A stretch of DNA of 64,000 nt from Cryptomeria japonica (GCF_030272615.1 NC_081406.1:220029497-220093496), one strand, 5' to 3'. Shown: positions 45,229-60,400, numbered from the stretch's first letter. Numbers and translations: made by a program. The notes: generated by a model from the sequence alone, not told the origin.

Positions 45229-48200
45229 CAAATTAATGACCATGCTCCATCATAGCTCGTCTAGTCTAGGACATCCTCATGTAGCATAGGAACATGATAC
45301 AAGATAAATCAAATAAAAGATAAGACTCACTAGATCAAAACAAGTCAATAGCCATTTAGATGTTCCTGCCAAAGTTAAGTGTTCTTGCTAGTATGATAAT
45401 GATGGTGTCTAGTTTTAGGAATGAAGCATCTCATATAAGACAAGTGTGTTTTTTAGTATGCAACAACTTGTATAAGACAAATGATTTATCAAAAGGATAA
45501 TGTCTAGCTTTGTAAATGAAACATCTCATATAAGATGACAGGTCTATTTTTCAGTATGTAACAACTTGTATAAGACAAATGATAGTAGATAAAGATTTCT
45601 AATGTTGATTAGGAAATTGATTGTTTAGATTGTAGGTTAGCTTGGTAGTTTGTCTGTTGATATGTGATTTGTTAAGCTCGGTGTTTATTTAATGTTTTGA
45701 TTGTGCTTGTTCAAAGTGTCAATGTCTTAGCAAGAGATAGTTTATTATGAATTTGGATTAAAATAAAAAATATTTTATTTTATTTTTTTTGTAGATTTTG
45801 AAAATTTTTAAAATTTGCCTTGATTATTGATTATGGTATAAGACATATATAAAGATTTATTCTGAAAAAGAATGTATTTATTTTTTCCTAGTGTCTAGTA
45901 AGGCATAAAACATTATAGGTGGATAAATGAACTGCTAGGATGGAAATGGATAAGTGAAGGATGGAGGCACCTTATTATGGAATCAAAGATGATTTGATTT
46001 TCAAGGACTATCTTGTGATGGGATAAAAAATTTATCCAAGCTAAGGAACTAGATATGGAAATGCAAGGTCTTGGTATTGTGTTTTGAATAGCATGTGGTC
46101 CATAGGAATGGACATGCCAAGAGGTTTATGAAAGAATTTTTTTATTTTATGTCATTAGTTTTGATCAAGATCAAGGGATGGATAGAATGGAGATAGGATA
46201 AGAAGAACCAAAGGTGATAATGGATATAGAAGTAATAAATGAATAAGATAATGGATATGGACTAAAGGGTGTAGATAAAGTGAATCAAATATGATGCATG
46301 TTGCTTATGGAGATCATTATCTTTGTCAAGATCAAAGGTAAAAAATGGTATATGGATGTAGATAAGGAGATATATAGTGGAGGATGAGGGATAATGGAGG
46401 AGTATGTGGATAGAATAGCATGGATAAAATTGGCCCCCAAGTGTAGAGTGCAAGAGTAAAATGGATTACACATGATGATTGTTTCACAGGTTTTCATCAT
46501 TGTACTTTCCCAAGGCACAAAAAGAAGCGGTTTTCACGATTGGATGAATTATTTATCTTTACTTTTTTAATTTTTAATTATTTTTTTGTTTTATTTTTGA
46601 CATTTTTGGAAGATAATGGATGCATGATAGGAGATAAAGGAAGGACTCAAGCATCCTATTCTTTGGATATTACCATTGAAAGATGTGCTACAATGGACAA
46701 TGGCTTTGAAGGCATGTTAAATAGGATAATAATAAAAGAAATGAAATGAAGGATAACATGGAATGGGGTAAGTAGTTAAGAAGAGGATTGGATGGGAAGG
46801 ATGGAAGGGTAGAAAATATGTATTGGATAATTGATGTGGTGTTGGAATATTTTTGTATGGGTGGATGGAAATGTTGGAAAGATCAACTTTGAAAAACACC
46901 TTGAAGGGTGGTGGAGTTATAGAGAAAAAATGTATTTTGGAGTTCGAGATTTTGATGGAGAAGTGGATGTGGATTTTGGAACATAAGGAGTCAAAATGGA
47001 TGAAGGAGATGATAGAGGATTTAAGATAGTGGATTTTGAGAAATAGAGGAAAAAAATAGATTTTAAAGGTTGGAGATGTTTAGGTGGAGTGAAGGAAGCC
47101 TCTGGAATAGCAAGATTGGATGTCAATTTTGTTTTTTCTTTGGGATGCATTTCCTCTATGAGCAACTTGGGAATCCAAATGGTTTTTTGTTTTTCTTTTC
47201 TTTGTGGTTCTTTTGAATAAATTACTTCTATGAGAAGCCTAGGAATCCACGTGGTTTTTTATTTTCCTTTTTGTTGAATGGGCCTTGGTGGCCTATTGGA
47301 TATTTATTTTTTGCTTTTGGACATGTTGATCATTGGATTTATGTGGATTTTAGGATATAAGTATTTTATTCTTGGAATCCAAATTTATTCAAATAACACC
47401 TAGAATTCATGGGTGGAGAGGAATGATATGGAGGTCTTTTAGATGAATTCATGTAGGGTAATGGTGGGAAGGTTATCAAGGATGTGTGCCTTTATGGTTC
47501 TTGATTTATGACTTGGTAAGTAGATTGTGAGCTAGGGGTGATATTGATAGTGGATGGTGGGATATAAGGACCTAAGATGGATGAAAGGGGTGAAGAATTT
47601 TTTTTTAGGGTATAAAGACCTAAAATGGATTTAGAGGATGGAGAATGTGAGACTTAGTAGGAATACTAACATCTTGAGAGTGATATATGTAGCCAAGGCC
47701 ATGAAAATTAGGATTTTATTTTATATATTGGGTATAAAATATACTTTGTTTATAGATGACTAACTCTTTTCTTGATAATTCATGCTTTTAAAATTATTTT
47801 TACCAATAGGATACTTGTTATTTTTCAAAGAAGATGTGAGTACATTTTGAGTAGGATCTAGTATGGAAGGAATGCCAGGCTCATGAAGTAAACTAGATTG
47901 AATAAAAGTGGAAGAAATCATCCTACAATGATCAACCTCTTTAACAATCTTGCAAGAAAAACTAAAAGTCCACTCTCACATGAAGAATAACTCTTCTCAA
48001 CTTCAAATTATCACTCCACTTTGAATGATCCAAACCACTCTAGATGATCCACTCAATTTTGGATCAACTCTCAATGATCCACTCAACTATGGATGGTTAA
48101 ACTCTATCCCAAGCCCCTATTTATACTTCTCTTATGCCTCTTGTAATTATCATACACCCTATAAGATAGAAATACATGGAAATTAAGAAATGCAATCCAT

Positions 48201-51200
48201 AGCCAATAGATGACCTTTCAACTTTCTTGTTAGGCCTCCTAAAGAGGTGTATATTCAATTTTACAAAGTGGATTCCTAAAAGGTGTCTTTTCTATTTTAT
48301 ATATAATCAATTAATAAATATGAGTGCATGAATCTTCCTCTTCCTTGTTCCCACATCCAAAAGAGTATTTTTATGATTTTAGCATTATAAATGAGAGAAA
48401 AAAGGTGTCACTTCTTGAAAATTAAACAATTTCCTTTACTCATAGGCCACAAATATTGAATATTTTCAACCACCTATGCCCCCTTGGACACTTTCCTAGG
48501 TACCTAGAGACACATAGGTTCTTTCATTTAATTTTTCATTCACCTAACATTAACTAAAATTTAAAATAACAATATTTTATAGATGATGCAAGATTGCCTT
48601 ACATCCATAGATTCTCCTACATCAGTTAATTTTTATTCTATAGAATTATCCCTTAATATTCACACAAGTTTATATATGTTGACTAAAAGGGTTTCCTTCC
48701 TCCAACTAATGAAACCAACATGTTTTTATCCCCTAATTTGCTACAAAATAAAGGTTTTCAGCTCCATTTGTCATTTTGTGCAACACATGTTGTATGTGAT
48801 GCTTACTAGGGTTTTTATAATGAAATTATCAAATAAATAATCCATTGCATGTACTATTAGAGATAACCAAATATTAATATTCAAAACTAAGCTCCTACCC
48901 AAAACAATGGTTAATACGTTATAAAGATTCAAGGACCGTTGGCTCCAATCACAACATTAAATGAAGCAAAGTTTTAACCACCATGGTTGTTTAAAGTACA
49001 ATTAAGTACACCTTCTAAAATGTTTATAATGTTTGATTAAGTTGGAAAAACCAACTCTTTAAAGAATGCAACTTCAAAATAGTCAATTAATGGTGGTGAA
49101 GACATATAAAGAGGTAGGCTAGATAAATAAAATAAAAGGGAAGGAAATTTAGGGTTCAAAGGTTTCAAGAGGAGGGTAGAGGCATGTTGGGGGGGGATAA
49201 TAAAAATTTTATAAGGGAATATGAAGTATTAAGATTTAGGAAAAAGTTATGTAAGGAGGGTCAAGTCTAAAACCTTGACAAAAGGGTTGCATATAGAAAC
49301 CCAAACACAAAACCCTTAATAATTAGAGAAAAATGAGAAAAAAGAGACTAGACATGATAATATTTGTCTAATCAAAAGAAACGGAATGAAATTTAATTTT
49401 ATATTTGAACTTTTTAAAGAGGGTATATTACAATTAATGACCTAGAATACATTCAAGACATAATAGACCCAAAAATTGGCTTGGTGACAAACTATTATAT
49501 GAACAACAAAATGGAAATACTTATATCCATAATTTTGGTACCCAAATAACATAAGAGAGCCTCGGGTTGTTTAAATAGTGATGACATGAAGAAAAATTAT
49601 CATTCCCTATTCACAATTATCCACATGGTTTGATTCAGATATCAAATTGATGAAAACTACTTAAAACATCTTTGGAACTTGTAGGAGACAAAAAAATATG
49701 TCATACATCAATGAATCATATCTTCTTTCATTGCACCTCTATATTTGACTTGTTAGTGAATGGTGAAGCTAAGATTTTTTTTAATAAATTTAACTAGGAG
49801 TGACATGAATAATATTGGCTCTAAACATCATAACCATAATATTAAATGCAATGTGAGATAAATTATATATTTTATTTCCTATTAACTTGCACCTGTTTTA
49901 TTAAAGATTTATTTTCATCCACCATCTAATCTATCTAGATGCTAAAGATCTCCATATGATTGATAGTGGCATTTTGGAGTTTTTTTTCGTTTATTATTAT
50001 AAGATGTGTGTAAAATTTTCTAGTGATCAAAACATCAATTTTTTTCATAAATTTTGGGTTTGTGGACATGTAGGGGATAGATGGGTTTGAATAGTAAAAA
50101 ATGTAGGATCTTTAGACTTTGGAGGTCAAGGATGATACATACTTTATGCCATTGGTCAAGGTGTTGAGGATAGTGATGAGGAACTCATACCATTAAGGTA
50201 TGTGGAATGGGGACATTTGTAAAAATAAATCCAAATAGACAATTTAATGTTTTAGATTGTCAAGGATTGAGGATTAGGTATACCTTAGAATAGGTACTAA
50301 TATGAAAGGAAGTTAAAATATTTAATTTGAAGGATTACTTCATAAAATGTTTGGAAGTTAGGGGGTTATATTTGGTAGAGAAGGAACAAAAGGAAGGGAA
50401 AATATAACATATATACTTCAAAAAAAATTAAGGGAAAGAGACTAAAATATCATGAATTACATGGACAAGGTACCCAAGTAGGAGGAAGCCCACAAATCAA
50501 AACTTGATAAAAAATGTAAGGAAAAATTGAGCCAAGAGTAAAAAATTTATGGAATTCACATGAGGTACTAAGGAAAGGGATGATTCAAACGTCAATCTAA
50601 AAGACAAATATTTTTTTTGTAAAAGGACTTGGAGGTCAAGTGAGAGATAAAGTAATAAGGAAGGGAAATGCATATGGTCATAAGAATAGAGGGAAAGTTT
50701 GGGGTGGGTTGACTGATATATTGAGATGGATAACCTTAAAATTCTAAAAATATAACAACCTACATAGACTTACAATTTTACTCAAAAATAATAATGACTT
50801 AGAATTTTTTATATTTCTTGCAACTATTAGTGCATGGGATGACATAGGAGAACAATTAGGAAATTTGGAATCATAGAAGACCTAGTGAGACCATCTTAAA
50901 TAAATTATAAATAGTGGATTTAAAATGGCTAAGACACATGCACGGAATGAGGATCAAGAAAAAATAATGTTACATTCTGGAGTCTCAACACAATTCTTTG
51001 ACAATACCCAGATGATAAACATAAATAACAATTTAATCCATGTCATGATTATTATATGCTATTCCATGATTTATCCTTTGATTTTATAGATTACTTTACT
51101 AGTAGTTGTAGATCATTTTGTACTCATCTTTATCATTCATCCACTTCTAGTGGACCTTCTTAAATAGACCTCATTTATTTATTTAGACATTATTAGATAT

Positions 51201-52650
51201 ACCACTTTTTAATATACCACTTTTTAATAGAGAAGCCCATTTATATAAATTCATGCATTCACATGACATTTATTTGTGTAGTTGTGGAGTAGCTCCTCTA
51301 TATCCTATTCCAAACACAATTTAGATACACATAAATATGGAGACAAACATAAGAATATTTTCCTAGTTAATTTATGTGAGCACAAGGCAATCTTATGTGA
51401 TGATACATATTTTGTATCCTCCACCACTATTAAAATGGCATGCACGTAATAATATGAGACCTAGAATATTATCACAAACTAGTTATGTATGTTACTTTTT
51501 TAGTATAAAATAATTACCACTTATATTTTATTAATTAATTCTATTTAAGGATACTTATATAGTTGTGTCAATTAGTAACATGCCTTTCTTTATGCAATCT
51601 ATTGATATCTATCTAGAGTAGGTTTAGTTACTCTTCATCTATTATGATAATTAGAGTGGGTTGAATATTCTCTCCTAGTTAAGAGTCGCTATAAATTAAA
51701 CTCGTACCCCTTGAACATGTCATATCATTGATTCATGGATGTTAAATGCATATATGTATGTGTATTACTCTTTGCAATACAAATTTATTATCTTGAATAC
51801 ATATATATATATATATATATTTTGTGATTAACTTATAGGTATTAGGTCTTGAGTATATTTTTTTGTGTATATGAAAATCCTAACATTATATCAAATTCAT
51901 GATATCAAAGCAACTATCTTTTTTGAGGTTGGAATTTAGTTTTAAGTTTTTGTTGTACTTGGTTAATAATACATCTATTGTCTTATGACTAGAATAATTA
52001 ATTCATCTAAAGATATTTTTTTACTTTTTCTTTTGACAATCAATAACTTTGGAAGAAATAACTATGTCCATGGGTCTTAACGTGGCACCTCCCCTCCCAA
52101 TCAAGATATCAAAACATATATAGGAAAATTTAGCGAATTAGAAAGCATGAACATAACATCAATAAGATCAAATTTGTGTGGTAAAGGATAAACTCATAAA
52201 TGTGGAAGTAACTTACAAGAATGCATTTAACCCAATACAAACCACATATCTTACACAAAATCCAAACAACACAAATAAAAAAGTATCATATGTAGACCAA
52301 AGATAACCAAATTTAAAAATCTTTATAAAATTATTCATTTTAAATTAATCTAAATTCCATGTAAGAAATCTCTATATTCTTTTAAAAATTGAAATCTTTC
52401 AATATTATTTAAAAATAACAATTTAGTTAATGGGTCTTTGGTCTAATAGTGAATTTGAACGGTTTTGCATGAACCCACTACAGATGAAATCTTGTTAAAT
52501 ACAAGACCCACATATCATAAAAAGTGATGTGAAAATTATGCTCCAACCACAAATTACATCCTAAAATTCATACTCTCATATCAAATAACTAAATGGTACT
52601 ATGAATTTAATATAAAACCCAAAAGAAAAAACACTTTTTAAACCAGGAGT
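45229..52650. other. AT-rich intergenic DNA
   Basis: No gene recognised over 7.4 kb. Features seen are a two-copy 97-bp tandem repeat (about 45398-45587, with GCATCTCATATAAGA and CAACTTGTATAAGACAAATGAT), an (AT)10 run at 51801-51820, GGAT/GATGG-rich DNA at 45.9-47.6 kb, and LTR-like wording near 48100-48130 (CCCCTATTTATACTTCTC) without confirmable ends. Short frames look random. Confidence 0.55.
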
Positions 52651-52819
52651 CAATATCTTGTACAATCCACCATATAGTGGAAGTAGCATATCTCTCATTG
52701 TGGTCTATCCCGTAATCTTTCTTGCATCTGATTCAGTCTTCATATAATTCTGATGTAAACCCAATGAATAAGGCAATACAACCATACAATTAACCCGTGC
52801 AATTCTGCTCTTTTCCCAG

Positions 52820-53250
52820 GAGTATCCATTTGTCGGTTGTGAGGCCAGGAAAGAATATCAATTGTGGCCGTAACTTTTGATTGTCCACTCAGCCTACTTT
52901 CTCATCCTCTTGTCGGTTCAAGCTATTCCACAAAATTGCAGAGGTAGAAAAGACATGAGATTCCCTCGGTGTCTCTTCAATAGATATGGCAAAGACCCGT
53001 GCCCCCCACAAGATTCCTCTTCCTCTTTTTGTGAACCACAAGGTACGAAGAAAAATCCTTTCATCATCTCCTAGTGTGAACAGAGTTGAAGTCCCTTCAA
53101 ACTAGGCTTTGCTCAGCAATACATAGACAGAAAAGTAATGGTTATCTGAACACAAGTGTTCCATGTGGCGGCAATCTTATAAATAGACCCACACCATGGG
53201 CAGTATTTCATGCAACTATTTCATGAAAGAGAGGGTGCATATATTCTATA
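52820..53250 (+). promoter_or_regulatory. Promoter-like region without a gene
   Basis: Compositionally different from its surroundings. It has TGTCGG twice (near 52832 and 52913), TGTCTC (near 52971) and a good TATA box TATAAATA (53178-53185). The block TTGTCGGTTGTGAGGCC followed by AGAATATCAA resembles the SAUR upstream at 37498 (CTGTCGGTCATGGGAGCCC, then AGAATATCAA). No SAUR or other frame follows; the next few hundred bases are AT-rich. A 65-codon frame at 52877-53074 has no family. Possibly the remnant promoter of a lost SAUR paralogue. Confidence 0.35.
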
Positions 53251-53360
53251 GTCCATACATGGATTGTGCAAGATCTAACATTTCTACTTTAGTTATAAAC
53301 TATTGTATTTCACCAATTTTAGCTTTTTAAATAAAATTTACCATCTTTAAATACTAACAA

Positions 53361-53445
53361 ATATTGTGAGATAATGGGTTGGTACATGTTTGGTGTTATT
53401 ATGACTTGAAAATATTGTGAGATGATGGGTTGGTACATGTTTGAA
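53361..53445 (+). repeat. Two-copy tandem repeat, unit 50 bp
   Basis: AATATTGTGAGATAATGGGT plus TGGTACATGTTTG recurs 50 bp later with one change. Confidence 0.8.
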
Positions 53446-56400
53446 AGTGGTGAGGATCTCAAATGTCTTTGTATTGAGTAATCATTTGGAGTATAGGTAG
53501 TGATCAATTATGACAATTTTAGTACTCCTTCCTTCCACATGTTGTGTTGTTGGAATTTATGATGTTCATGTCAATTTTGATTAGTTTGATTGTTAGTGAA
53601 AACATAGCATTTATTTTAGAGTTCAGAAAAGGTAAACTGGGAATTTAGGTTCACTAGGGGAAAGGACATCAAAGACATGGAGAATGTTTATCATTGAATT
53701 TGGAGATTATTTGAAGAATTAAAAAAATTGGACATCTCAAATTGCATGTGTCAATGTATGAGTTTGATCATGACTTGGTTGTCTAGTTCATGATCCATGA
53801 GATATGCTCTTTTTTCCTTAAATACTTTTCTATCTTGATGGGATTCTACCTAGTGTTTTAATACCCTCTACCATGTGTTCTCCAACTTTGTTTGCCACCC
53901 TTCTGAGTTACTTGTCCTTCTCATCTTTCAAAATTTGTTGTCATCTATATTAAGTTGTAGGGGCACTTAAGAGAGCTTAGATTGATTTTTCCCTAGTTTC
54001 CTTTCTACTCACCATGTGTTTCCCATGTTTTCTTCTTTATTTTGTTTTTTCTTTTCAATGATATTCTTAGCCTATTTTTTATTTATTGGCCTTTCATCTT
54101 TTTTCTATTTAAACCCCCCTACTCTCATTTATGTGTGGGAGAGAAAAAAAGAATAAACATAATAGAATTTTGTAAAATAGAAAATTGAAGTAGTTTTGAA
54201 GAAGCCTTGCAAAATTTTAGTAATAGACTTGCATAAATATTATAGAATTTTTCACATTTAGCATTTTTTGTTGTAAATGAAAGAAAAAAAAGAATCCCTT
54301 GATTCCATCACAAGGCATTCAACAAATAGAGGTCTTTGTATCATAAGTAATAGCAATGTTTCTAATGTTGGTAAAATTAAACAAAAGGAAAAAGTTTAAG
54401 CTCCCAATGGGCTAGGCACTAATCATCCATGTGACCTTGATCTTCTATACGGATTTCAAAAATCCCACCAATCGTGGCAATGGTTAAACAAAGGTCTATT
54501 GGTGTAGGGACACTTCAAGAAGGCCACTCTTCACTTGCCATAGACTAAGCTAAACAATTTGTGCTTCCCACAGAATTGGGGTCAACCACTAAATTGTTAT
54601 TGGGAAAAATCAATGAACCTTTTAAAATAAAAAAGGTAATATTTAAAAATAAATTATTTGAACTTGATTTAATACCAATGACCACCAAGTGATGCAAGGT
54701 TTGTGCTAGTAAATGTGCAACAATGTAGAGAATATTCTCTTCCAAAAGCCGATCATTACTTCTTTGGCTAAATATTCAAATTGATTCATTTTTTTCTTCA
54801 ACTAGTCCATTAACTCTAGCACTACAAAGTCTTCTACTGAACTTATTTAGTCTTCTCTCCTATACCCTTGTCATTAGTCATCTACCTTTTGTATTCTTTG
54901 GTGGTTGTAGCTAAAGGAGGTTCCTTGGACTTGTTCTTGACTCTCCTTTGAGTATTGACTCCTTTGATCCTCGTTTCAATACATGCTAAGCTTCTTTATA
55001 TAACCTTTTTCTAAAATTTATCTATTGATACATCATGGGGGCACTGGCTAGGCAATATTATATCATGTGCATTCATATTGGGGGGTTTAATATCTCAAAA
55101 ATCTTTAACAATATATTTCCTATCTGGTAAAAATAGGGGTTTTTAATTTAGGCTATGAAAAAATACAATATTTGATGAAAATAGGGGGGTTTTAATTCAA
55201 GTTGTGTATTGGGAAGGGATGACAAAAAAGGAGTTTAGGGAAATTTTTGTTTGAAAATAGGGGGATTCCTTAGTATGCCATGAACAGATCTGCTATAACC
55301 TAGCTTCACTAAGTGAAGCTCCCATGTGATACATCATCTTTTTGAGACCATTTGGCTAAAGTAAGCAGTTTGTCAGCTACCCTAATATGCTAAAGGGATT
55401 CAAGGATTTCTTCATAATCTTAAAATTTATTAGGGATATCAACCCTAAGCTCAAAGGCTTACATCTGGTAGTTGTCAATTCACAATATTTTCTTTTTGTT
55501 ACTTCAAAATTATCTTGCATGCTAGTTTAGAAGTCTTCCAATGTAGGCTCATGGTCAGGGAAAGTATTTGGCATGATTCCCTTTAACTTACAATATCATT
55601 ATTGTCTCTAGCTTCTAATGTTCTAGATTTAATGCTTGTAATTCATCAATAGTTTTTTCTAGCCACTTGTATTGAGGAATACTCATAATATGCCAATCCG
55701 AAGGGGAATTTAATCCTAATCTTATGCTTTCTAGTAATCAGGATTTGCACCTTAGTGATTTTCCTAGAAAAATCCAATAGAATCACCCTATAACTGCAAT
55801 TGCTTGAAATAAAAAATGGTGAATTGTGGGATATTGTAGGTTGAACTAGGAATTTAAATGAATGAACATCCCCATCCAGTAATGTGTTTCATTGCATCCT
55901 TGGGCATTTTGTATTGAATGTCTCATGTCAATTTGTTGATAATTGTATATATGAATGCATCATAAACCCATTTGAAATGGGTCTCAACTTCCTTATGTTC
56001 CAACTAGGTGAAAAAGTCCTACACTATTTTGTTTCAACATCCTTCTCTTTTGACCCCATTGATCGTTAATCTTGTAAAATTTCCCACCCTTGTTGCCCAG
56101 TATACAACATAAGAACTCATTAGAACTTATTTTTTCCTTTTACATTGATTAATTGCTAATGAATGCAACCTAATACTACTCATCTCCAATCAATTTGATT
56201 TCCATACTTAAGGACTATGCTGACATAGTGGAGTGTGGTATGTTGTTTATTATTCCTTACTCAAGGCTATGTTTAGTATTGTAATTAGGTCTAACACTTT
56301 AGGATTGGACTCAAACTTGTGCAACACAGTTGAAATATTTGCCACTAAATTGCTCTATGACTAGGGATAGTTCTTGTTCATGTTCCTAACATTGTTGGCT

Positions 56401-57085
56401 TCATCCTTCTCAAAATGGTTTTGAGAAGATGTCTCTAAAATCATAATCATCTACTAAAAGGGAGGCAAATAAAAGGTTAAAGATACCATCTTAGGTGTGA
56501 GATCTAATGTGACTATTCCCTTTAAATTTGTATATTTTCTAGTCCTTTGGTTGTATGGTTAGGAAATCATGAGGATTAATTTTGGACTCTACACTACCAC
56601 ATGGAATTTGGTTACATGTGTCAAGCAAGAATTGGCTATGTTCTTGTACTAGGAGAAAGTGTTCTCAATGGAAAATACATTATTTAGGTCTTCTATATCT
56701 ATGTCCCCTAGTTTGGTACCTATAATGTGATGCACCTATAAACCAAACTTGGATATCGTTTGCATACCCTAGAATTTATACTTCATAGATATAGACATCT
56801 TCTCAAAATCTAATGTTGTTCCTTTATTTTGAACTACTTCTTGTGTGGCTTCTACCACAATATTTTTTTCTCAAGACATCTAGATACCTACAGGGTCAAA
56901 AGGCATTGTTGCATACTAAGAAAAATCATTAAAATTGACTAAATTTATTTTTAGCTTTTTTTAGAAACTGTGAGATTTTAGGTATTAGGAGGACGAGAGG
57001 TCTAGAAATTGGGACTATGGGTAGACCAAGGTTCATGAAATCTGGTTCAAAGATTCATTCTAGACCCAAAATATGAGAAGGATAA
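53446..57085. other. AT-rich intergenic DNA
   Basis: No gene or element recognised. Short frames (for example 55884-56069) look random. Confidence 0.5.
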
Positions 57086-57390
57086 CCTATAATTGTATTT
57101 ACTTTCACAAAAAAAATAAGTTTTTTAGTGGTTTCAGGACTGTAAGGTTTTGATCTCTAAATCCCTTTGGGAACTAAAGTCCCACAAGGATGCACTAAAC
57201 TATTTTGTAGCTTTCCCAAGAAGTGACTTCTTAGGTGGCTTATGGTTTTGGGGTTATAATCATTAGATCCCTTTGGTACCCAAAGTCATGAAGGGATGCA
57301 CTACAATTATTTAAGTTATGACTAGTAGATATATTTTTAAGAGTTTCAAGGCTATAAAGATTAAGTTTTTAAATCCTTCCAGGATGTAAA
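57086..57390 (+). repeat. Degenerate tandem repeat, unit about 117 bp
   Basis: The words TTT(C/A)A(G)G(A/G)CT.TAAG, AAATCC(C)TTTGGGAAC/TAGATCCCTTTGGTACC and AAGGGATGCACTA recur two to three times. The last unit is cut by the LTR at 57391. Confidence 0.6.
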
Positions 57391-58800
57391 TGTTGAACCC
57401 ATGGTAGGACTGATAGGGGAGTGAGTCTATTTAGAACTTCAAAATAGATAAATTATAAACATAATTCAACCATTCAACAATAATATTGAAAACACATCAA
57501 CCACCAACACAAGACAACTGAATTTACATGGAAAACCCAAACAATGAAAAACCACGGTAATAATCTAACTCAAAATATAAATATGAATTATTACAATGTT
57601 TTAGGCTCACTTCCAAGGAGAAACAACACCTAAAGGACTTTCAAACTAAGGCACACTACCTTAGGGAGAGATACAGTGATTTGCACAACTAAGGCACACT
57701 GCTTTAGGGAAAGATACAAAAATGTTGCTAAAGGACCCACCATGATTTAGTAATAGAAGAAATAGAAAAACTGATATGAAAAGGATCTCTTGGACATGAA
57801 ATTATCCTTGAACATCATAATCAAGTGATCAATATCATGGAAAACATCTCTAAACTTGGTCACTATCTTTGCATTCTATCTTCCGGAATATATCACCTTT
57901 AAGCTCTTCACAAACTAGCTTTCACACATCCACAACTCAAATCTGCTTGCTATCATTTGCATACACTTCTAATCAAGTCACAAAATTTTCATTATAAAAA
58001 TCATACAACTTCATTCCTTATATATAAGATAGATCATCAAAAATTTAACTGAGGGTCAACCACAGTCGGAATAAATAATATTGAATAAAATAAGCCATTT
58101 GGACAAAAATTACTCAAAGAGGTCCACTCTAGGAGAAACAAGGGACCTGAATACATCATAAAACATCCTTCCAAGATTAATCCAATGATCTAGACACACT
58201 AAATCATCCTCCAAGGTCACCATCAAACATGTTGTGTAGATAGGCAATAGAACATATCAATCAATTAGCTAAAAGACATCTTTTGATGCATATTATTACA
58301 TGCGAATCTCCACACACCAAGGTGATACACATACTAATACTCTAACTCATTCTCCTATGCATATCCAAACCAAAGAACATGATCCAATCAAGATATCCCA
58401 ATCAAATACACCATACTATAACACAACTAAATATCCCAAACACAAACCAATATAGCTCTCTTGTGTAAAAGAGAATCCACCAAAGAAGCACACTGAGAAT
58501 AATATACAAGACATAAAGTCACATCCACTAAACCACAACAAAAACTACAACATATCTAGACCAATCTGATAAACTCTTACTACCAGGAAATAGAAATAAT
58601 CGGCTTCTGTAAACTAAAATTAAAATACCACAACCAACACAAAATTATCAAACTCAATCTGCAGCCCAAAACACAAGTGCAATAATCCAAACCAGAATCC
58701 ATCCAGACAACCAATTTTGACATCAATGACAACTAGATACAAACTCATATTTTCAACAATCTCCCAATTTTTCATTAATGCCAACACTTGAGTACATCAA

Positions 58801-58875
<75 letters not shown>

Positions 58876-59244
58876 ATCTCTATCAATAAGTTCTCCCCCC
58901 CTTTGACATCATAGATAAAGGGTAGAACACATACTCCATTCCCCCCCTAAAAACAATAACATCATTCCAAGAGATAAAGGATAAGCTTTGAATCTCTCCT
59001 TGGAAAGATGCACCACTATAATGCATTTAGTTTGAAAAATGAGGGCTAATGACCCCTAGTTTCTACCTAACATACTCAAAGGTATCATTCACCAATTCCT
59101 TAGTGAAAATATTTGCAACTTGTTCTTTAGTAGAAATATACTCCAATCTAACTTCCTTTTCTGCTGCCTTCTCCCTTAATAAATGATAATGGATTGAGAT
59201 ACATTTTGTCCTTGAATGCATTATTGGATAGTTTGAGATATTTA
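57391..59244 (-). mobile_element. Ty1/copia element A, 3' end (LTR plus RNase H tail)
   Basis: The LTR is 57391-58758 (1368 bp), TGTTGAAC ... TTTTCAACA, with 7-bp perfect inverted ends. A purine tract follows on the minus strand (58759-58770). The minus-strand coding tail at about 59060-59220 reads HYHLLREKAAEKEVRLEYIS, then TKEQVANIFTKELVND, the end of copia RNase H. The element is cut at 59244 by the LTR of element B. A (TC)n run of about 32 units sits in the untranslated part (58805-58869). Confidence 0.85.
58805..58869. repeat. (TC)n microsatellite
   Basis: About 32 dinucleotide units followed by TATCTC variants. Confidence 0.95.
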
Positions 59245-60400
59245 TGTTGAATATCTGGGGAATTGAGAGGGGTGGGGGTGAATCAGTTGATAACTTAAAT
59301 CAATCTTTTACCCTTTTGCATATCGAGGGTAACTTACAAAATCAATTAAGACAAATATATCATGAAAACATATACATACAACAAATCACACAATGAACAT
59401 GAGTTATAACATGGAAAACCCAAGAAGGGAAAAACTACATAGAATGTTAGTTCTCAAAATAAAACACTAATTAAGGTGACACTGGTTAAGGTGATTTTTA
59501 CAAAGGGTTGATGACTGCTAGAATGCTCACTACAAGAGCGCTCACTACCCAGAAAAAGGCTCAATTCCAAAGAAAGAAAGAAAGAAAGAAAGAAAGGAAG
59601 GTAATCCACCACCGTAACACAATCTACAAATTTAGACTCCTTCTAGTGCCTCAATACCAATACACTTCGCACAAAATTAAACAATTAGATCCTTCCTTAT
59701 CAATCTCACATATCTTCAATAACAATGCCACGTTTTTTCATACTAACACAATGAAATCATCCTCATATAAATATTGTCTTATGGGAAGTATAATCTTCCA
59801 AGTTGACTGAGACTGGGATCTAAAATAGGTCAACACTAAACATTTCGGTGGTTGTAATGAATCAGAAGTAGGCCATACCACATCATACATAAATTGTGAG
59901 ATCAACATCTTACAACCATTACAAATTCGAGACCCAAATCATCACTCGCATGCTACATCAAATCTGCTATGCATTCTTTAATTCCTGACTTAATCCAAAC
60001 CCAAAAATCATTTCCCAATACACCAAAAACAAGAATGGAATCAAGATATACATGACTGCAATTGATCAACACCATATCCAATAAGCATATATATCTAGAT
60101 TACCATCAACTCAACTAATCCATATTGAAACACAACTTCTGGAGCACCAAAGATTCTGGGGACACATCTTGGAAATCACCAACACCAAGGACACATGTTG
60201 GCACTAATGATAGCCATTATGTTGACATCAATGAAAACCAATTATAATAATCACCATCACATTTGCAAAATTCTCCCCCTTTGTCATTGATGGTGCCAGG
60301 GTGAAGCCACAATAGTGGGTTACATTTTTTTGGCAACATTGACACTACAATATTAATTTTCAGAAAAAACTTCACATTCAAACACCTATTACTACTTAAC
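59245..60400 (-). mobile_element. Ty1/copia-type element B, 3' LTR and short internal piece
   Basis: The LTR is about 59245-60270, with left end TGTTGAATATC and the GAGAGGGGTGGGGGTGAATC motif. The right end, GCAAAA before TTCTCCCCCTTT, is a mutated version of CAACA before the purine tract. About 130 bp of internal sequence is recognisable, then AT-rich DNA. A GAAA repeat lies at 59571-59597. It is inserted in element A. Confidence 0.7.

Noticed and set aside
51801-51820. (AT)10 run as a regulatory or origin element
   Set aside because: A simple microsatellite in AT-rich DNA, nothing more.
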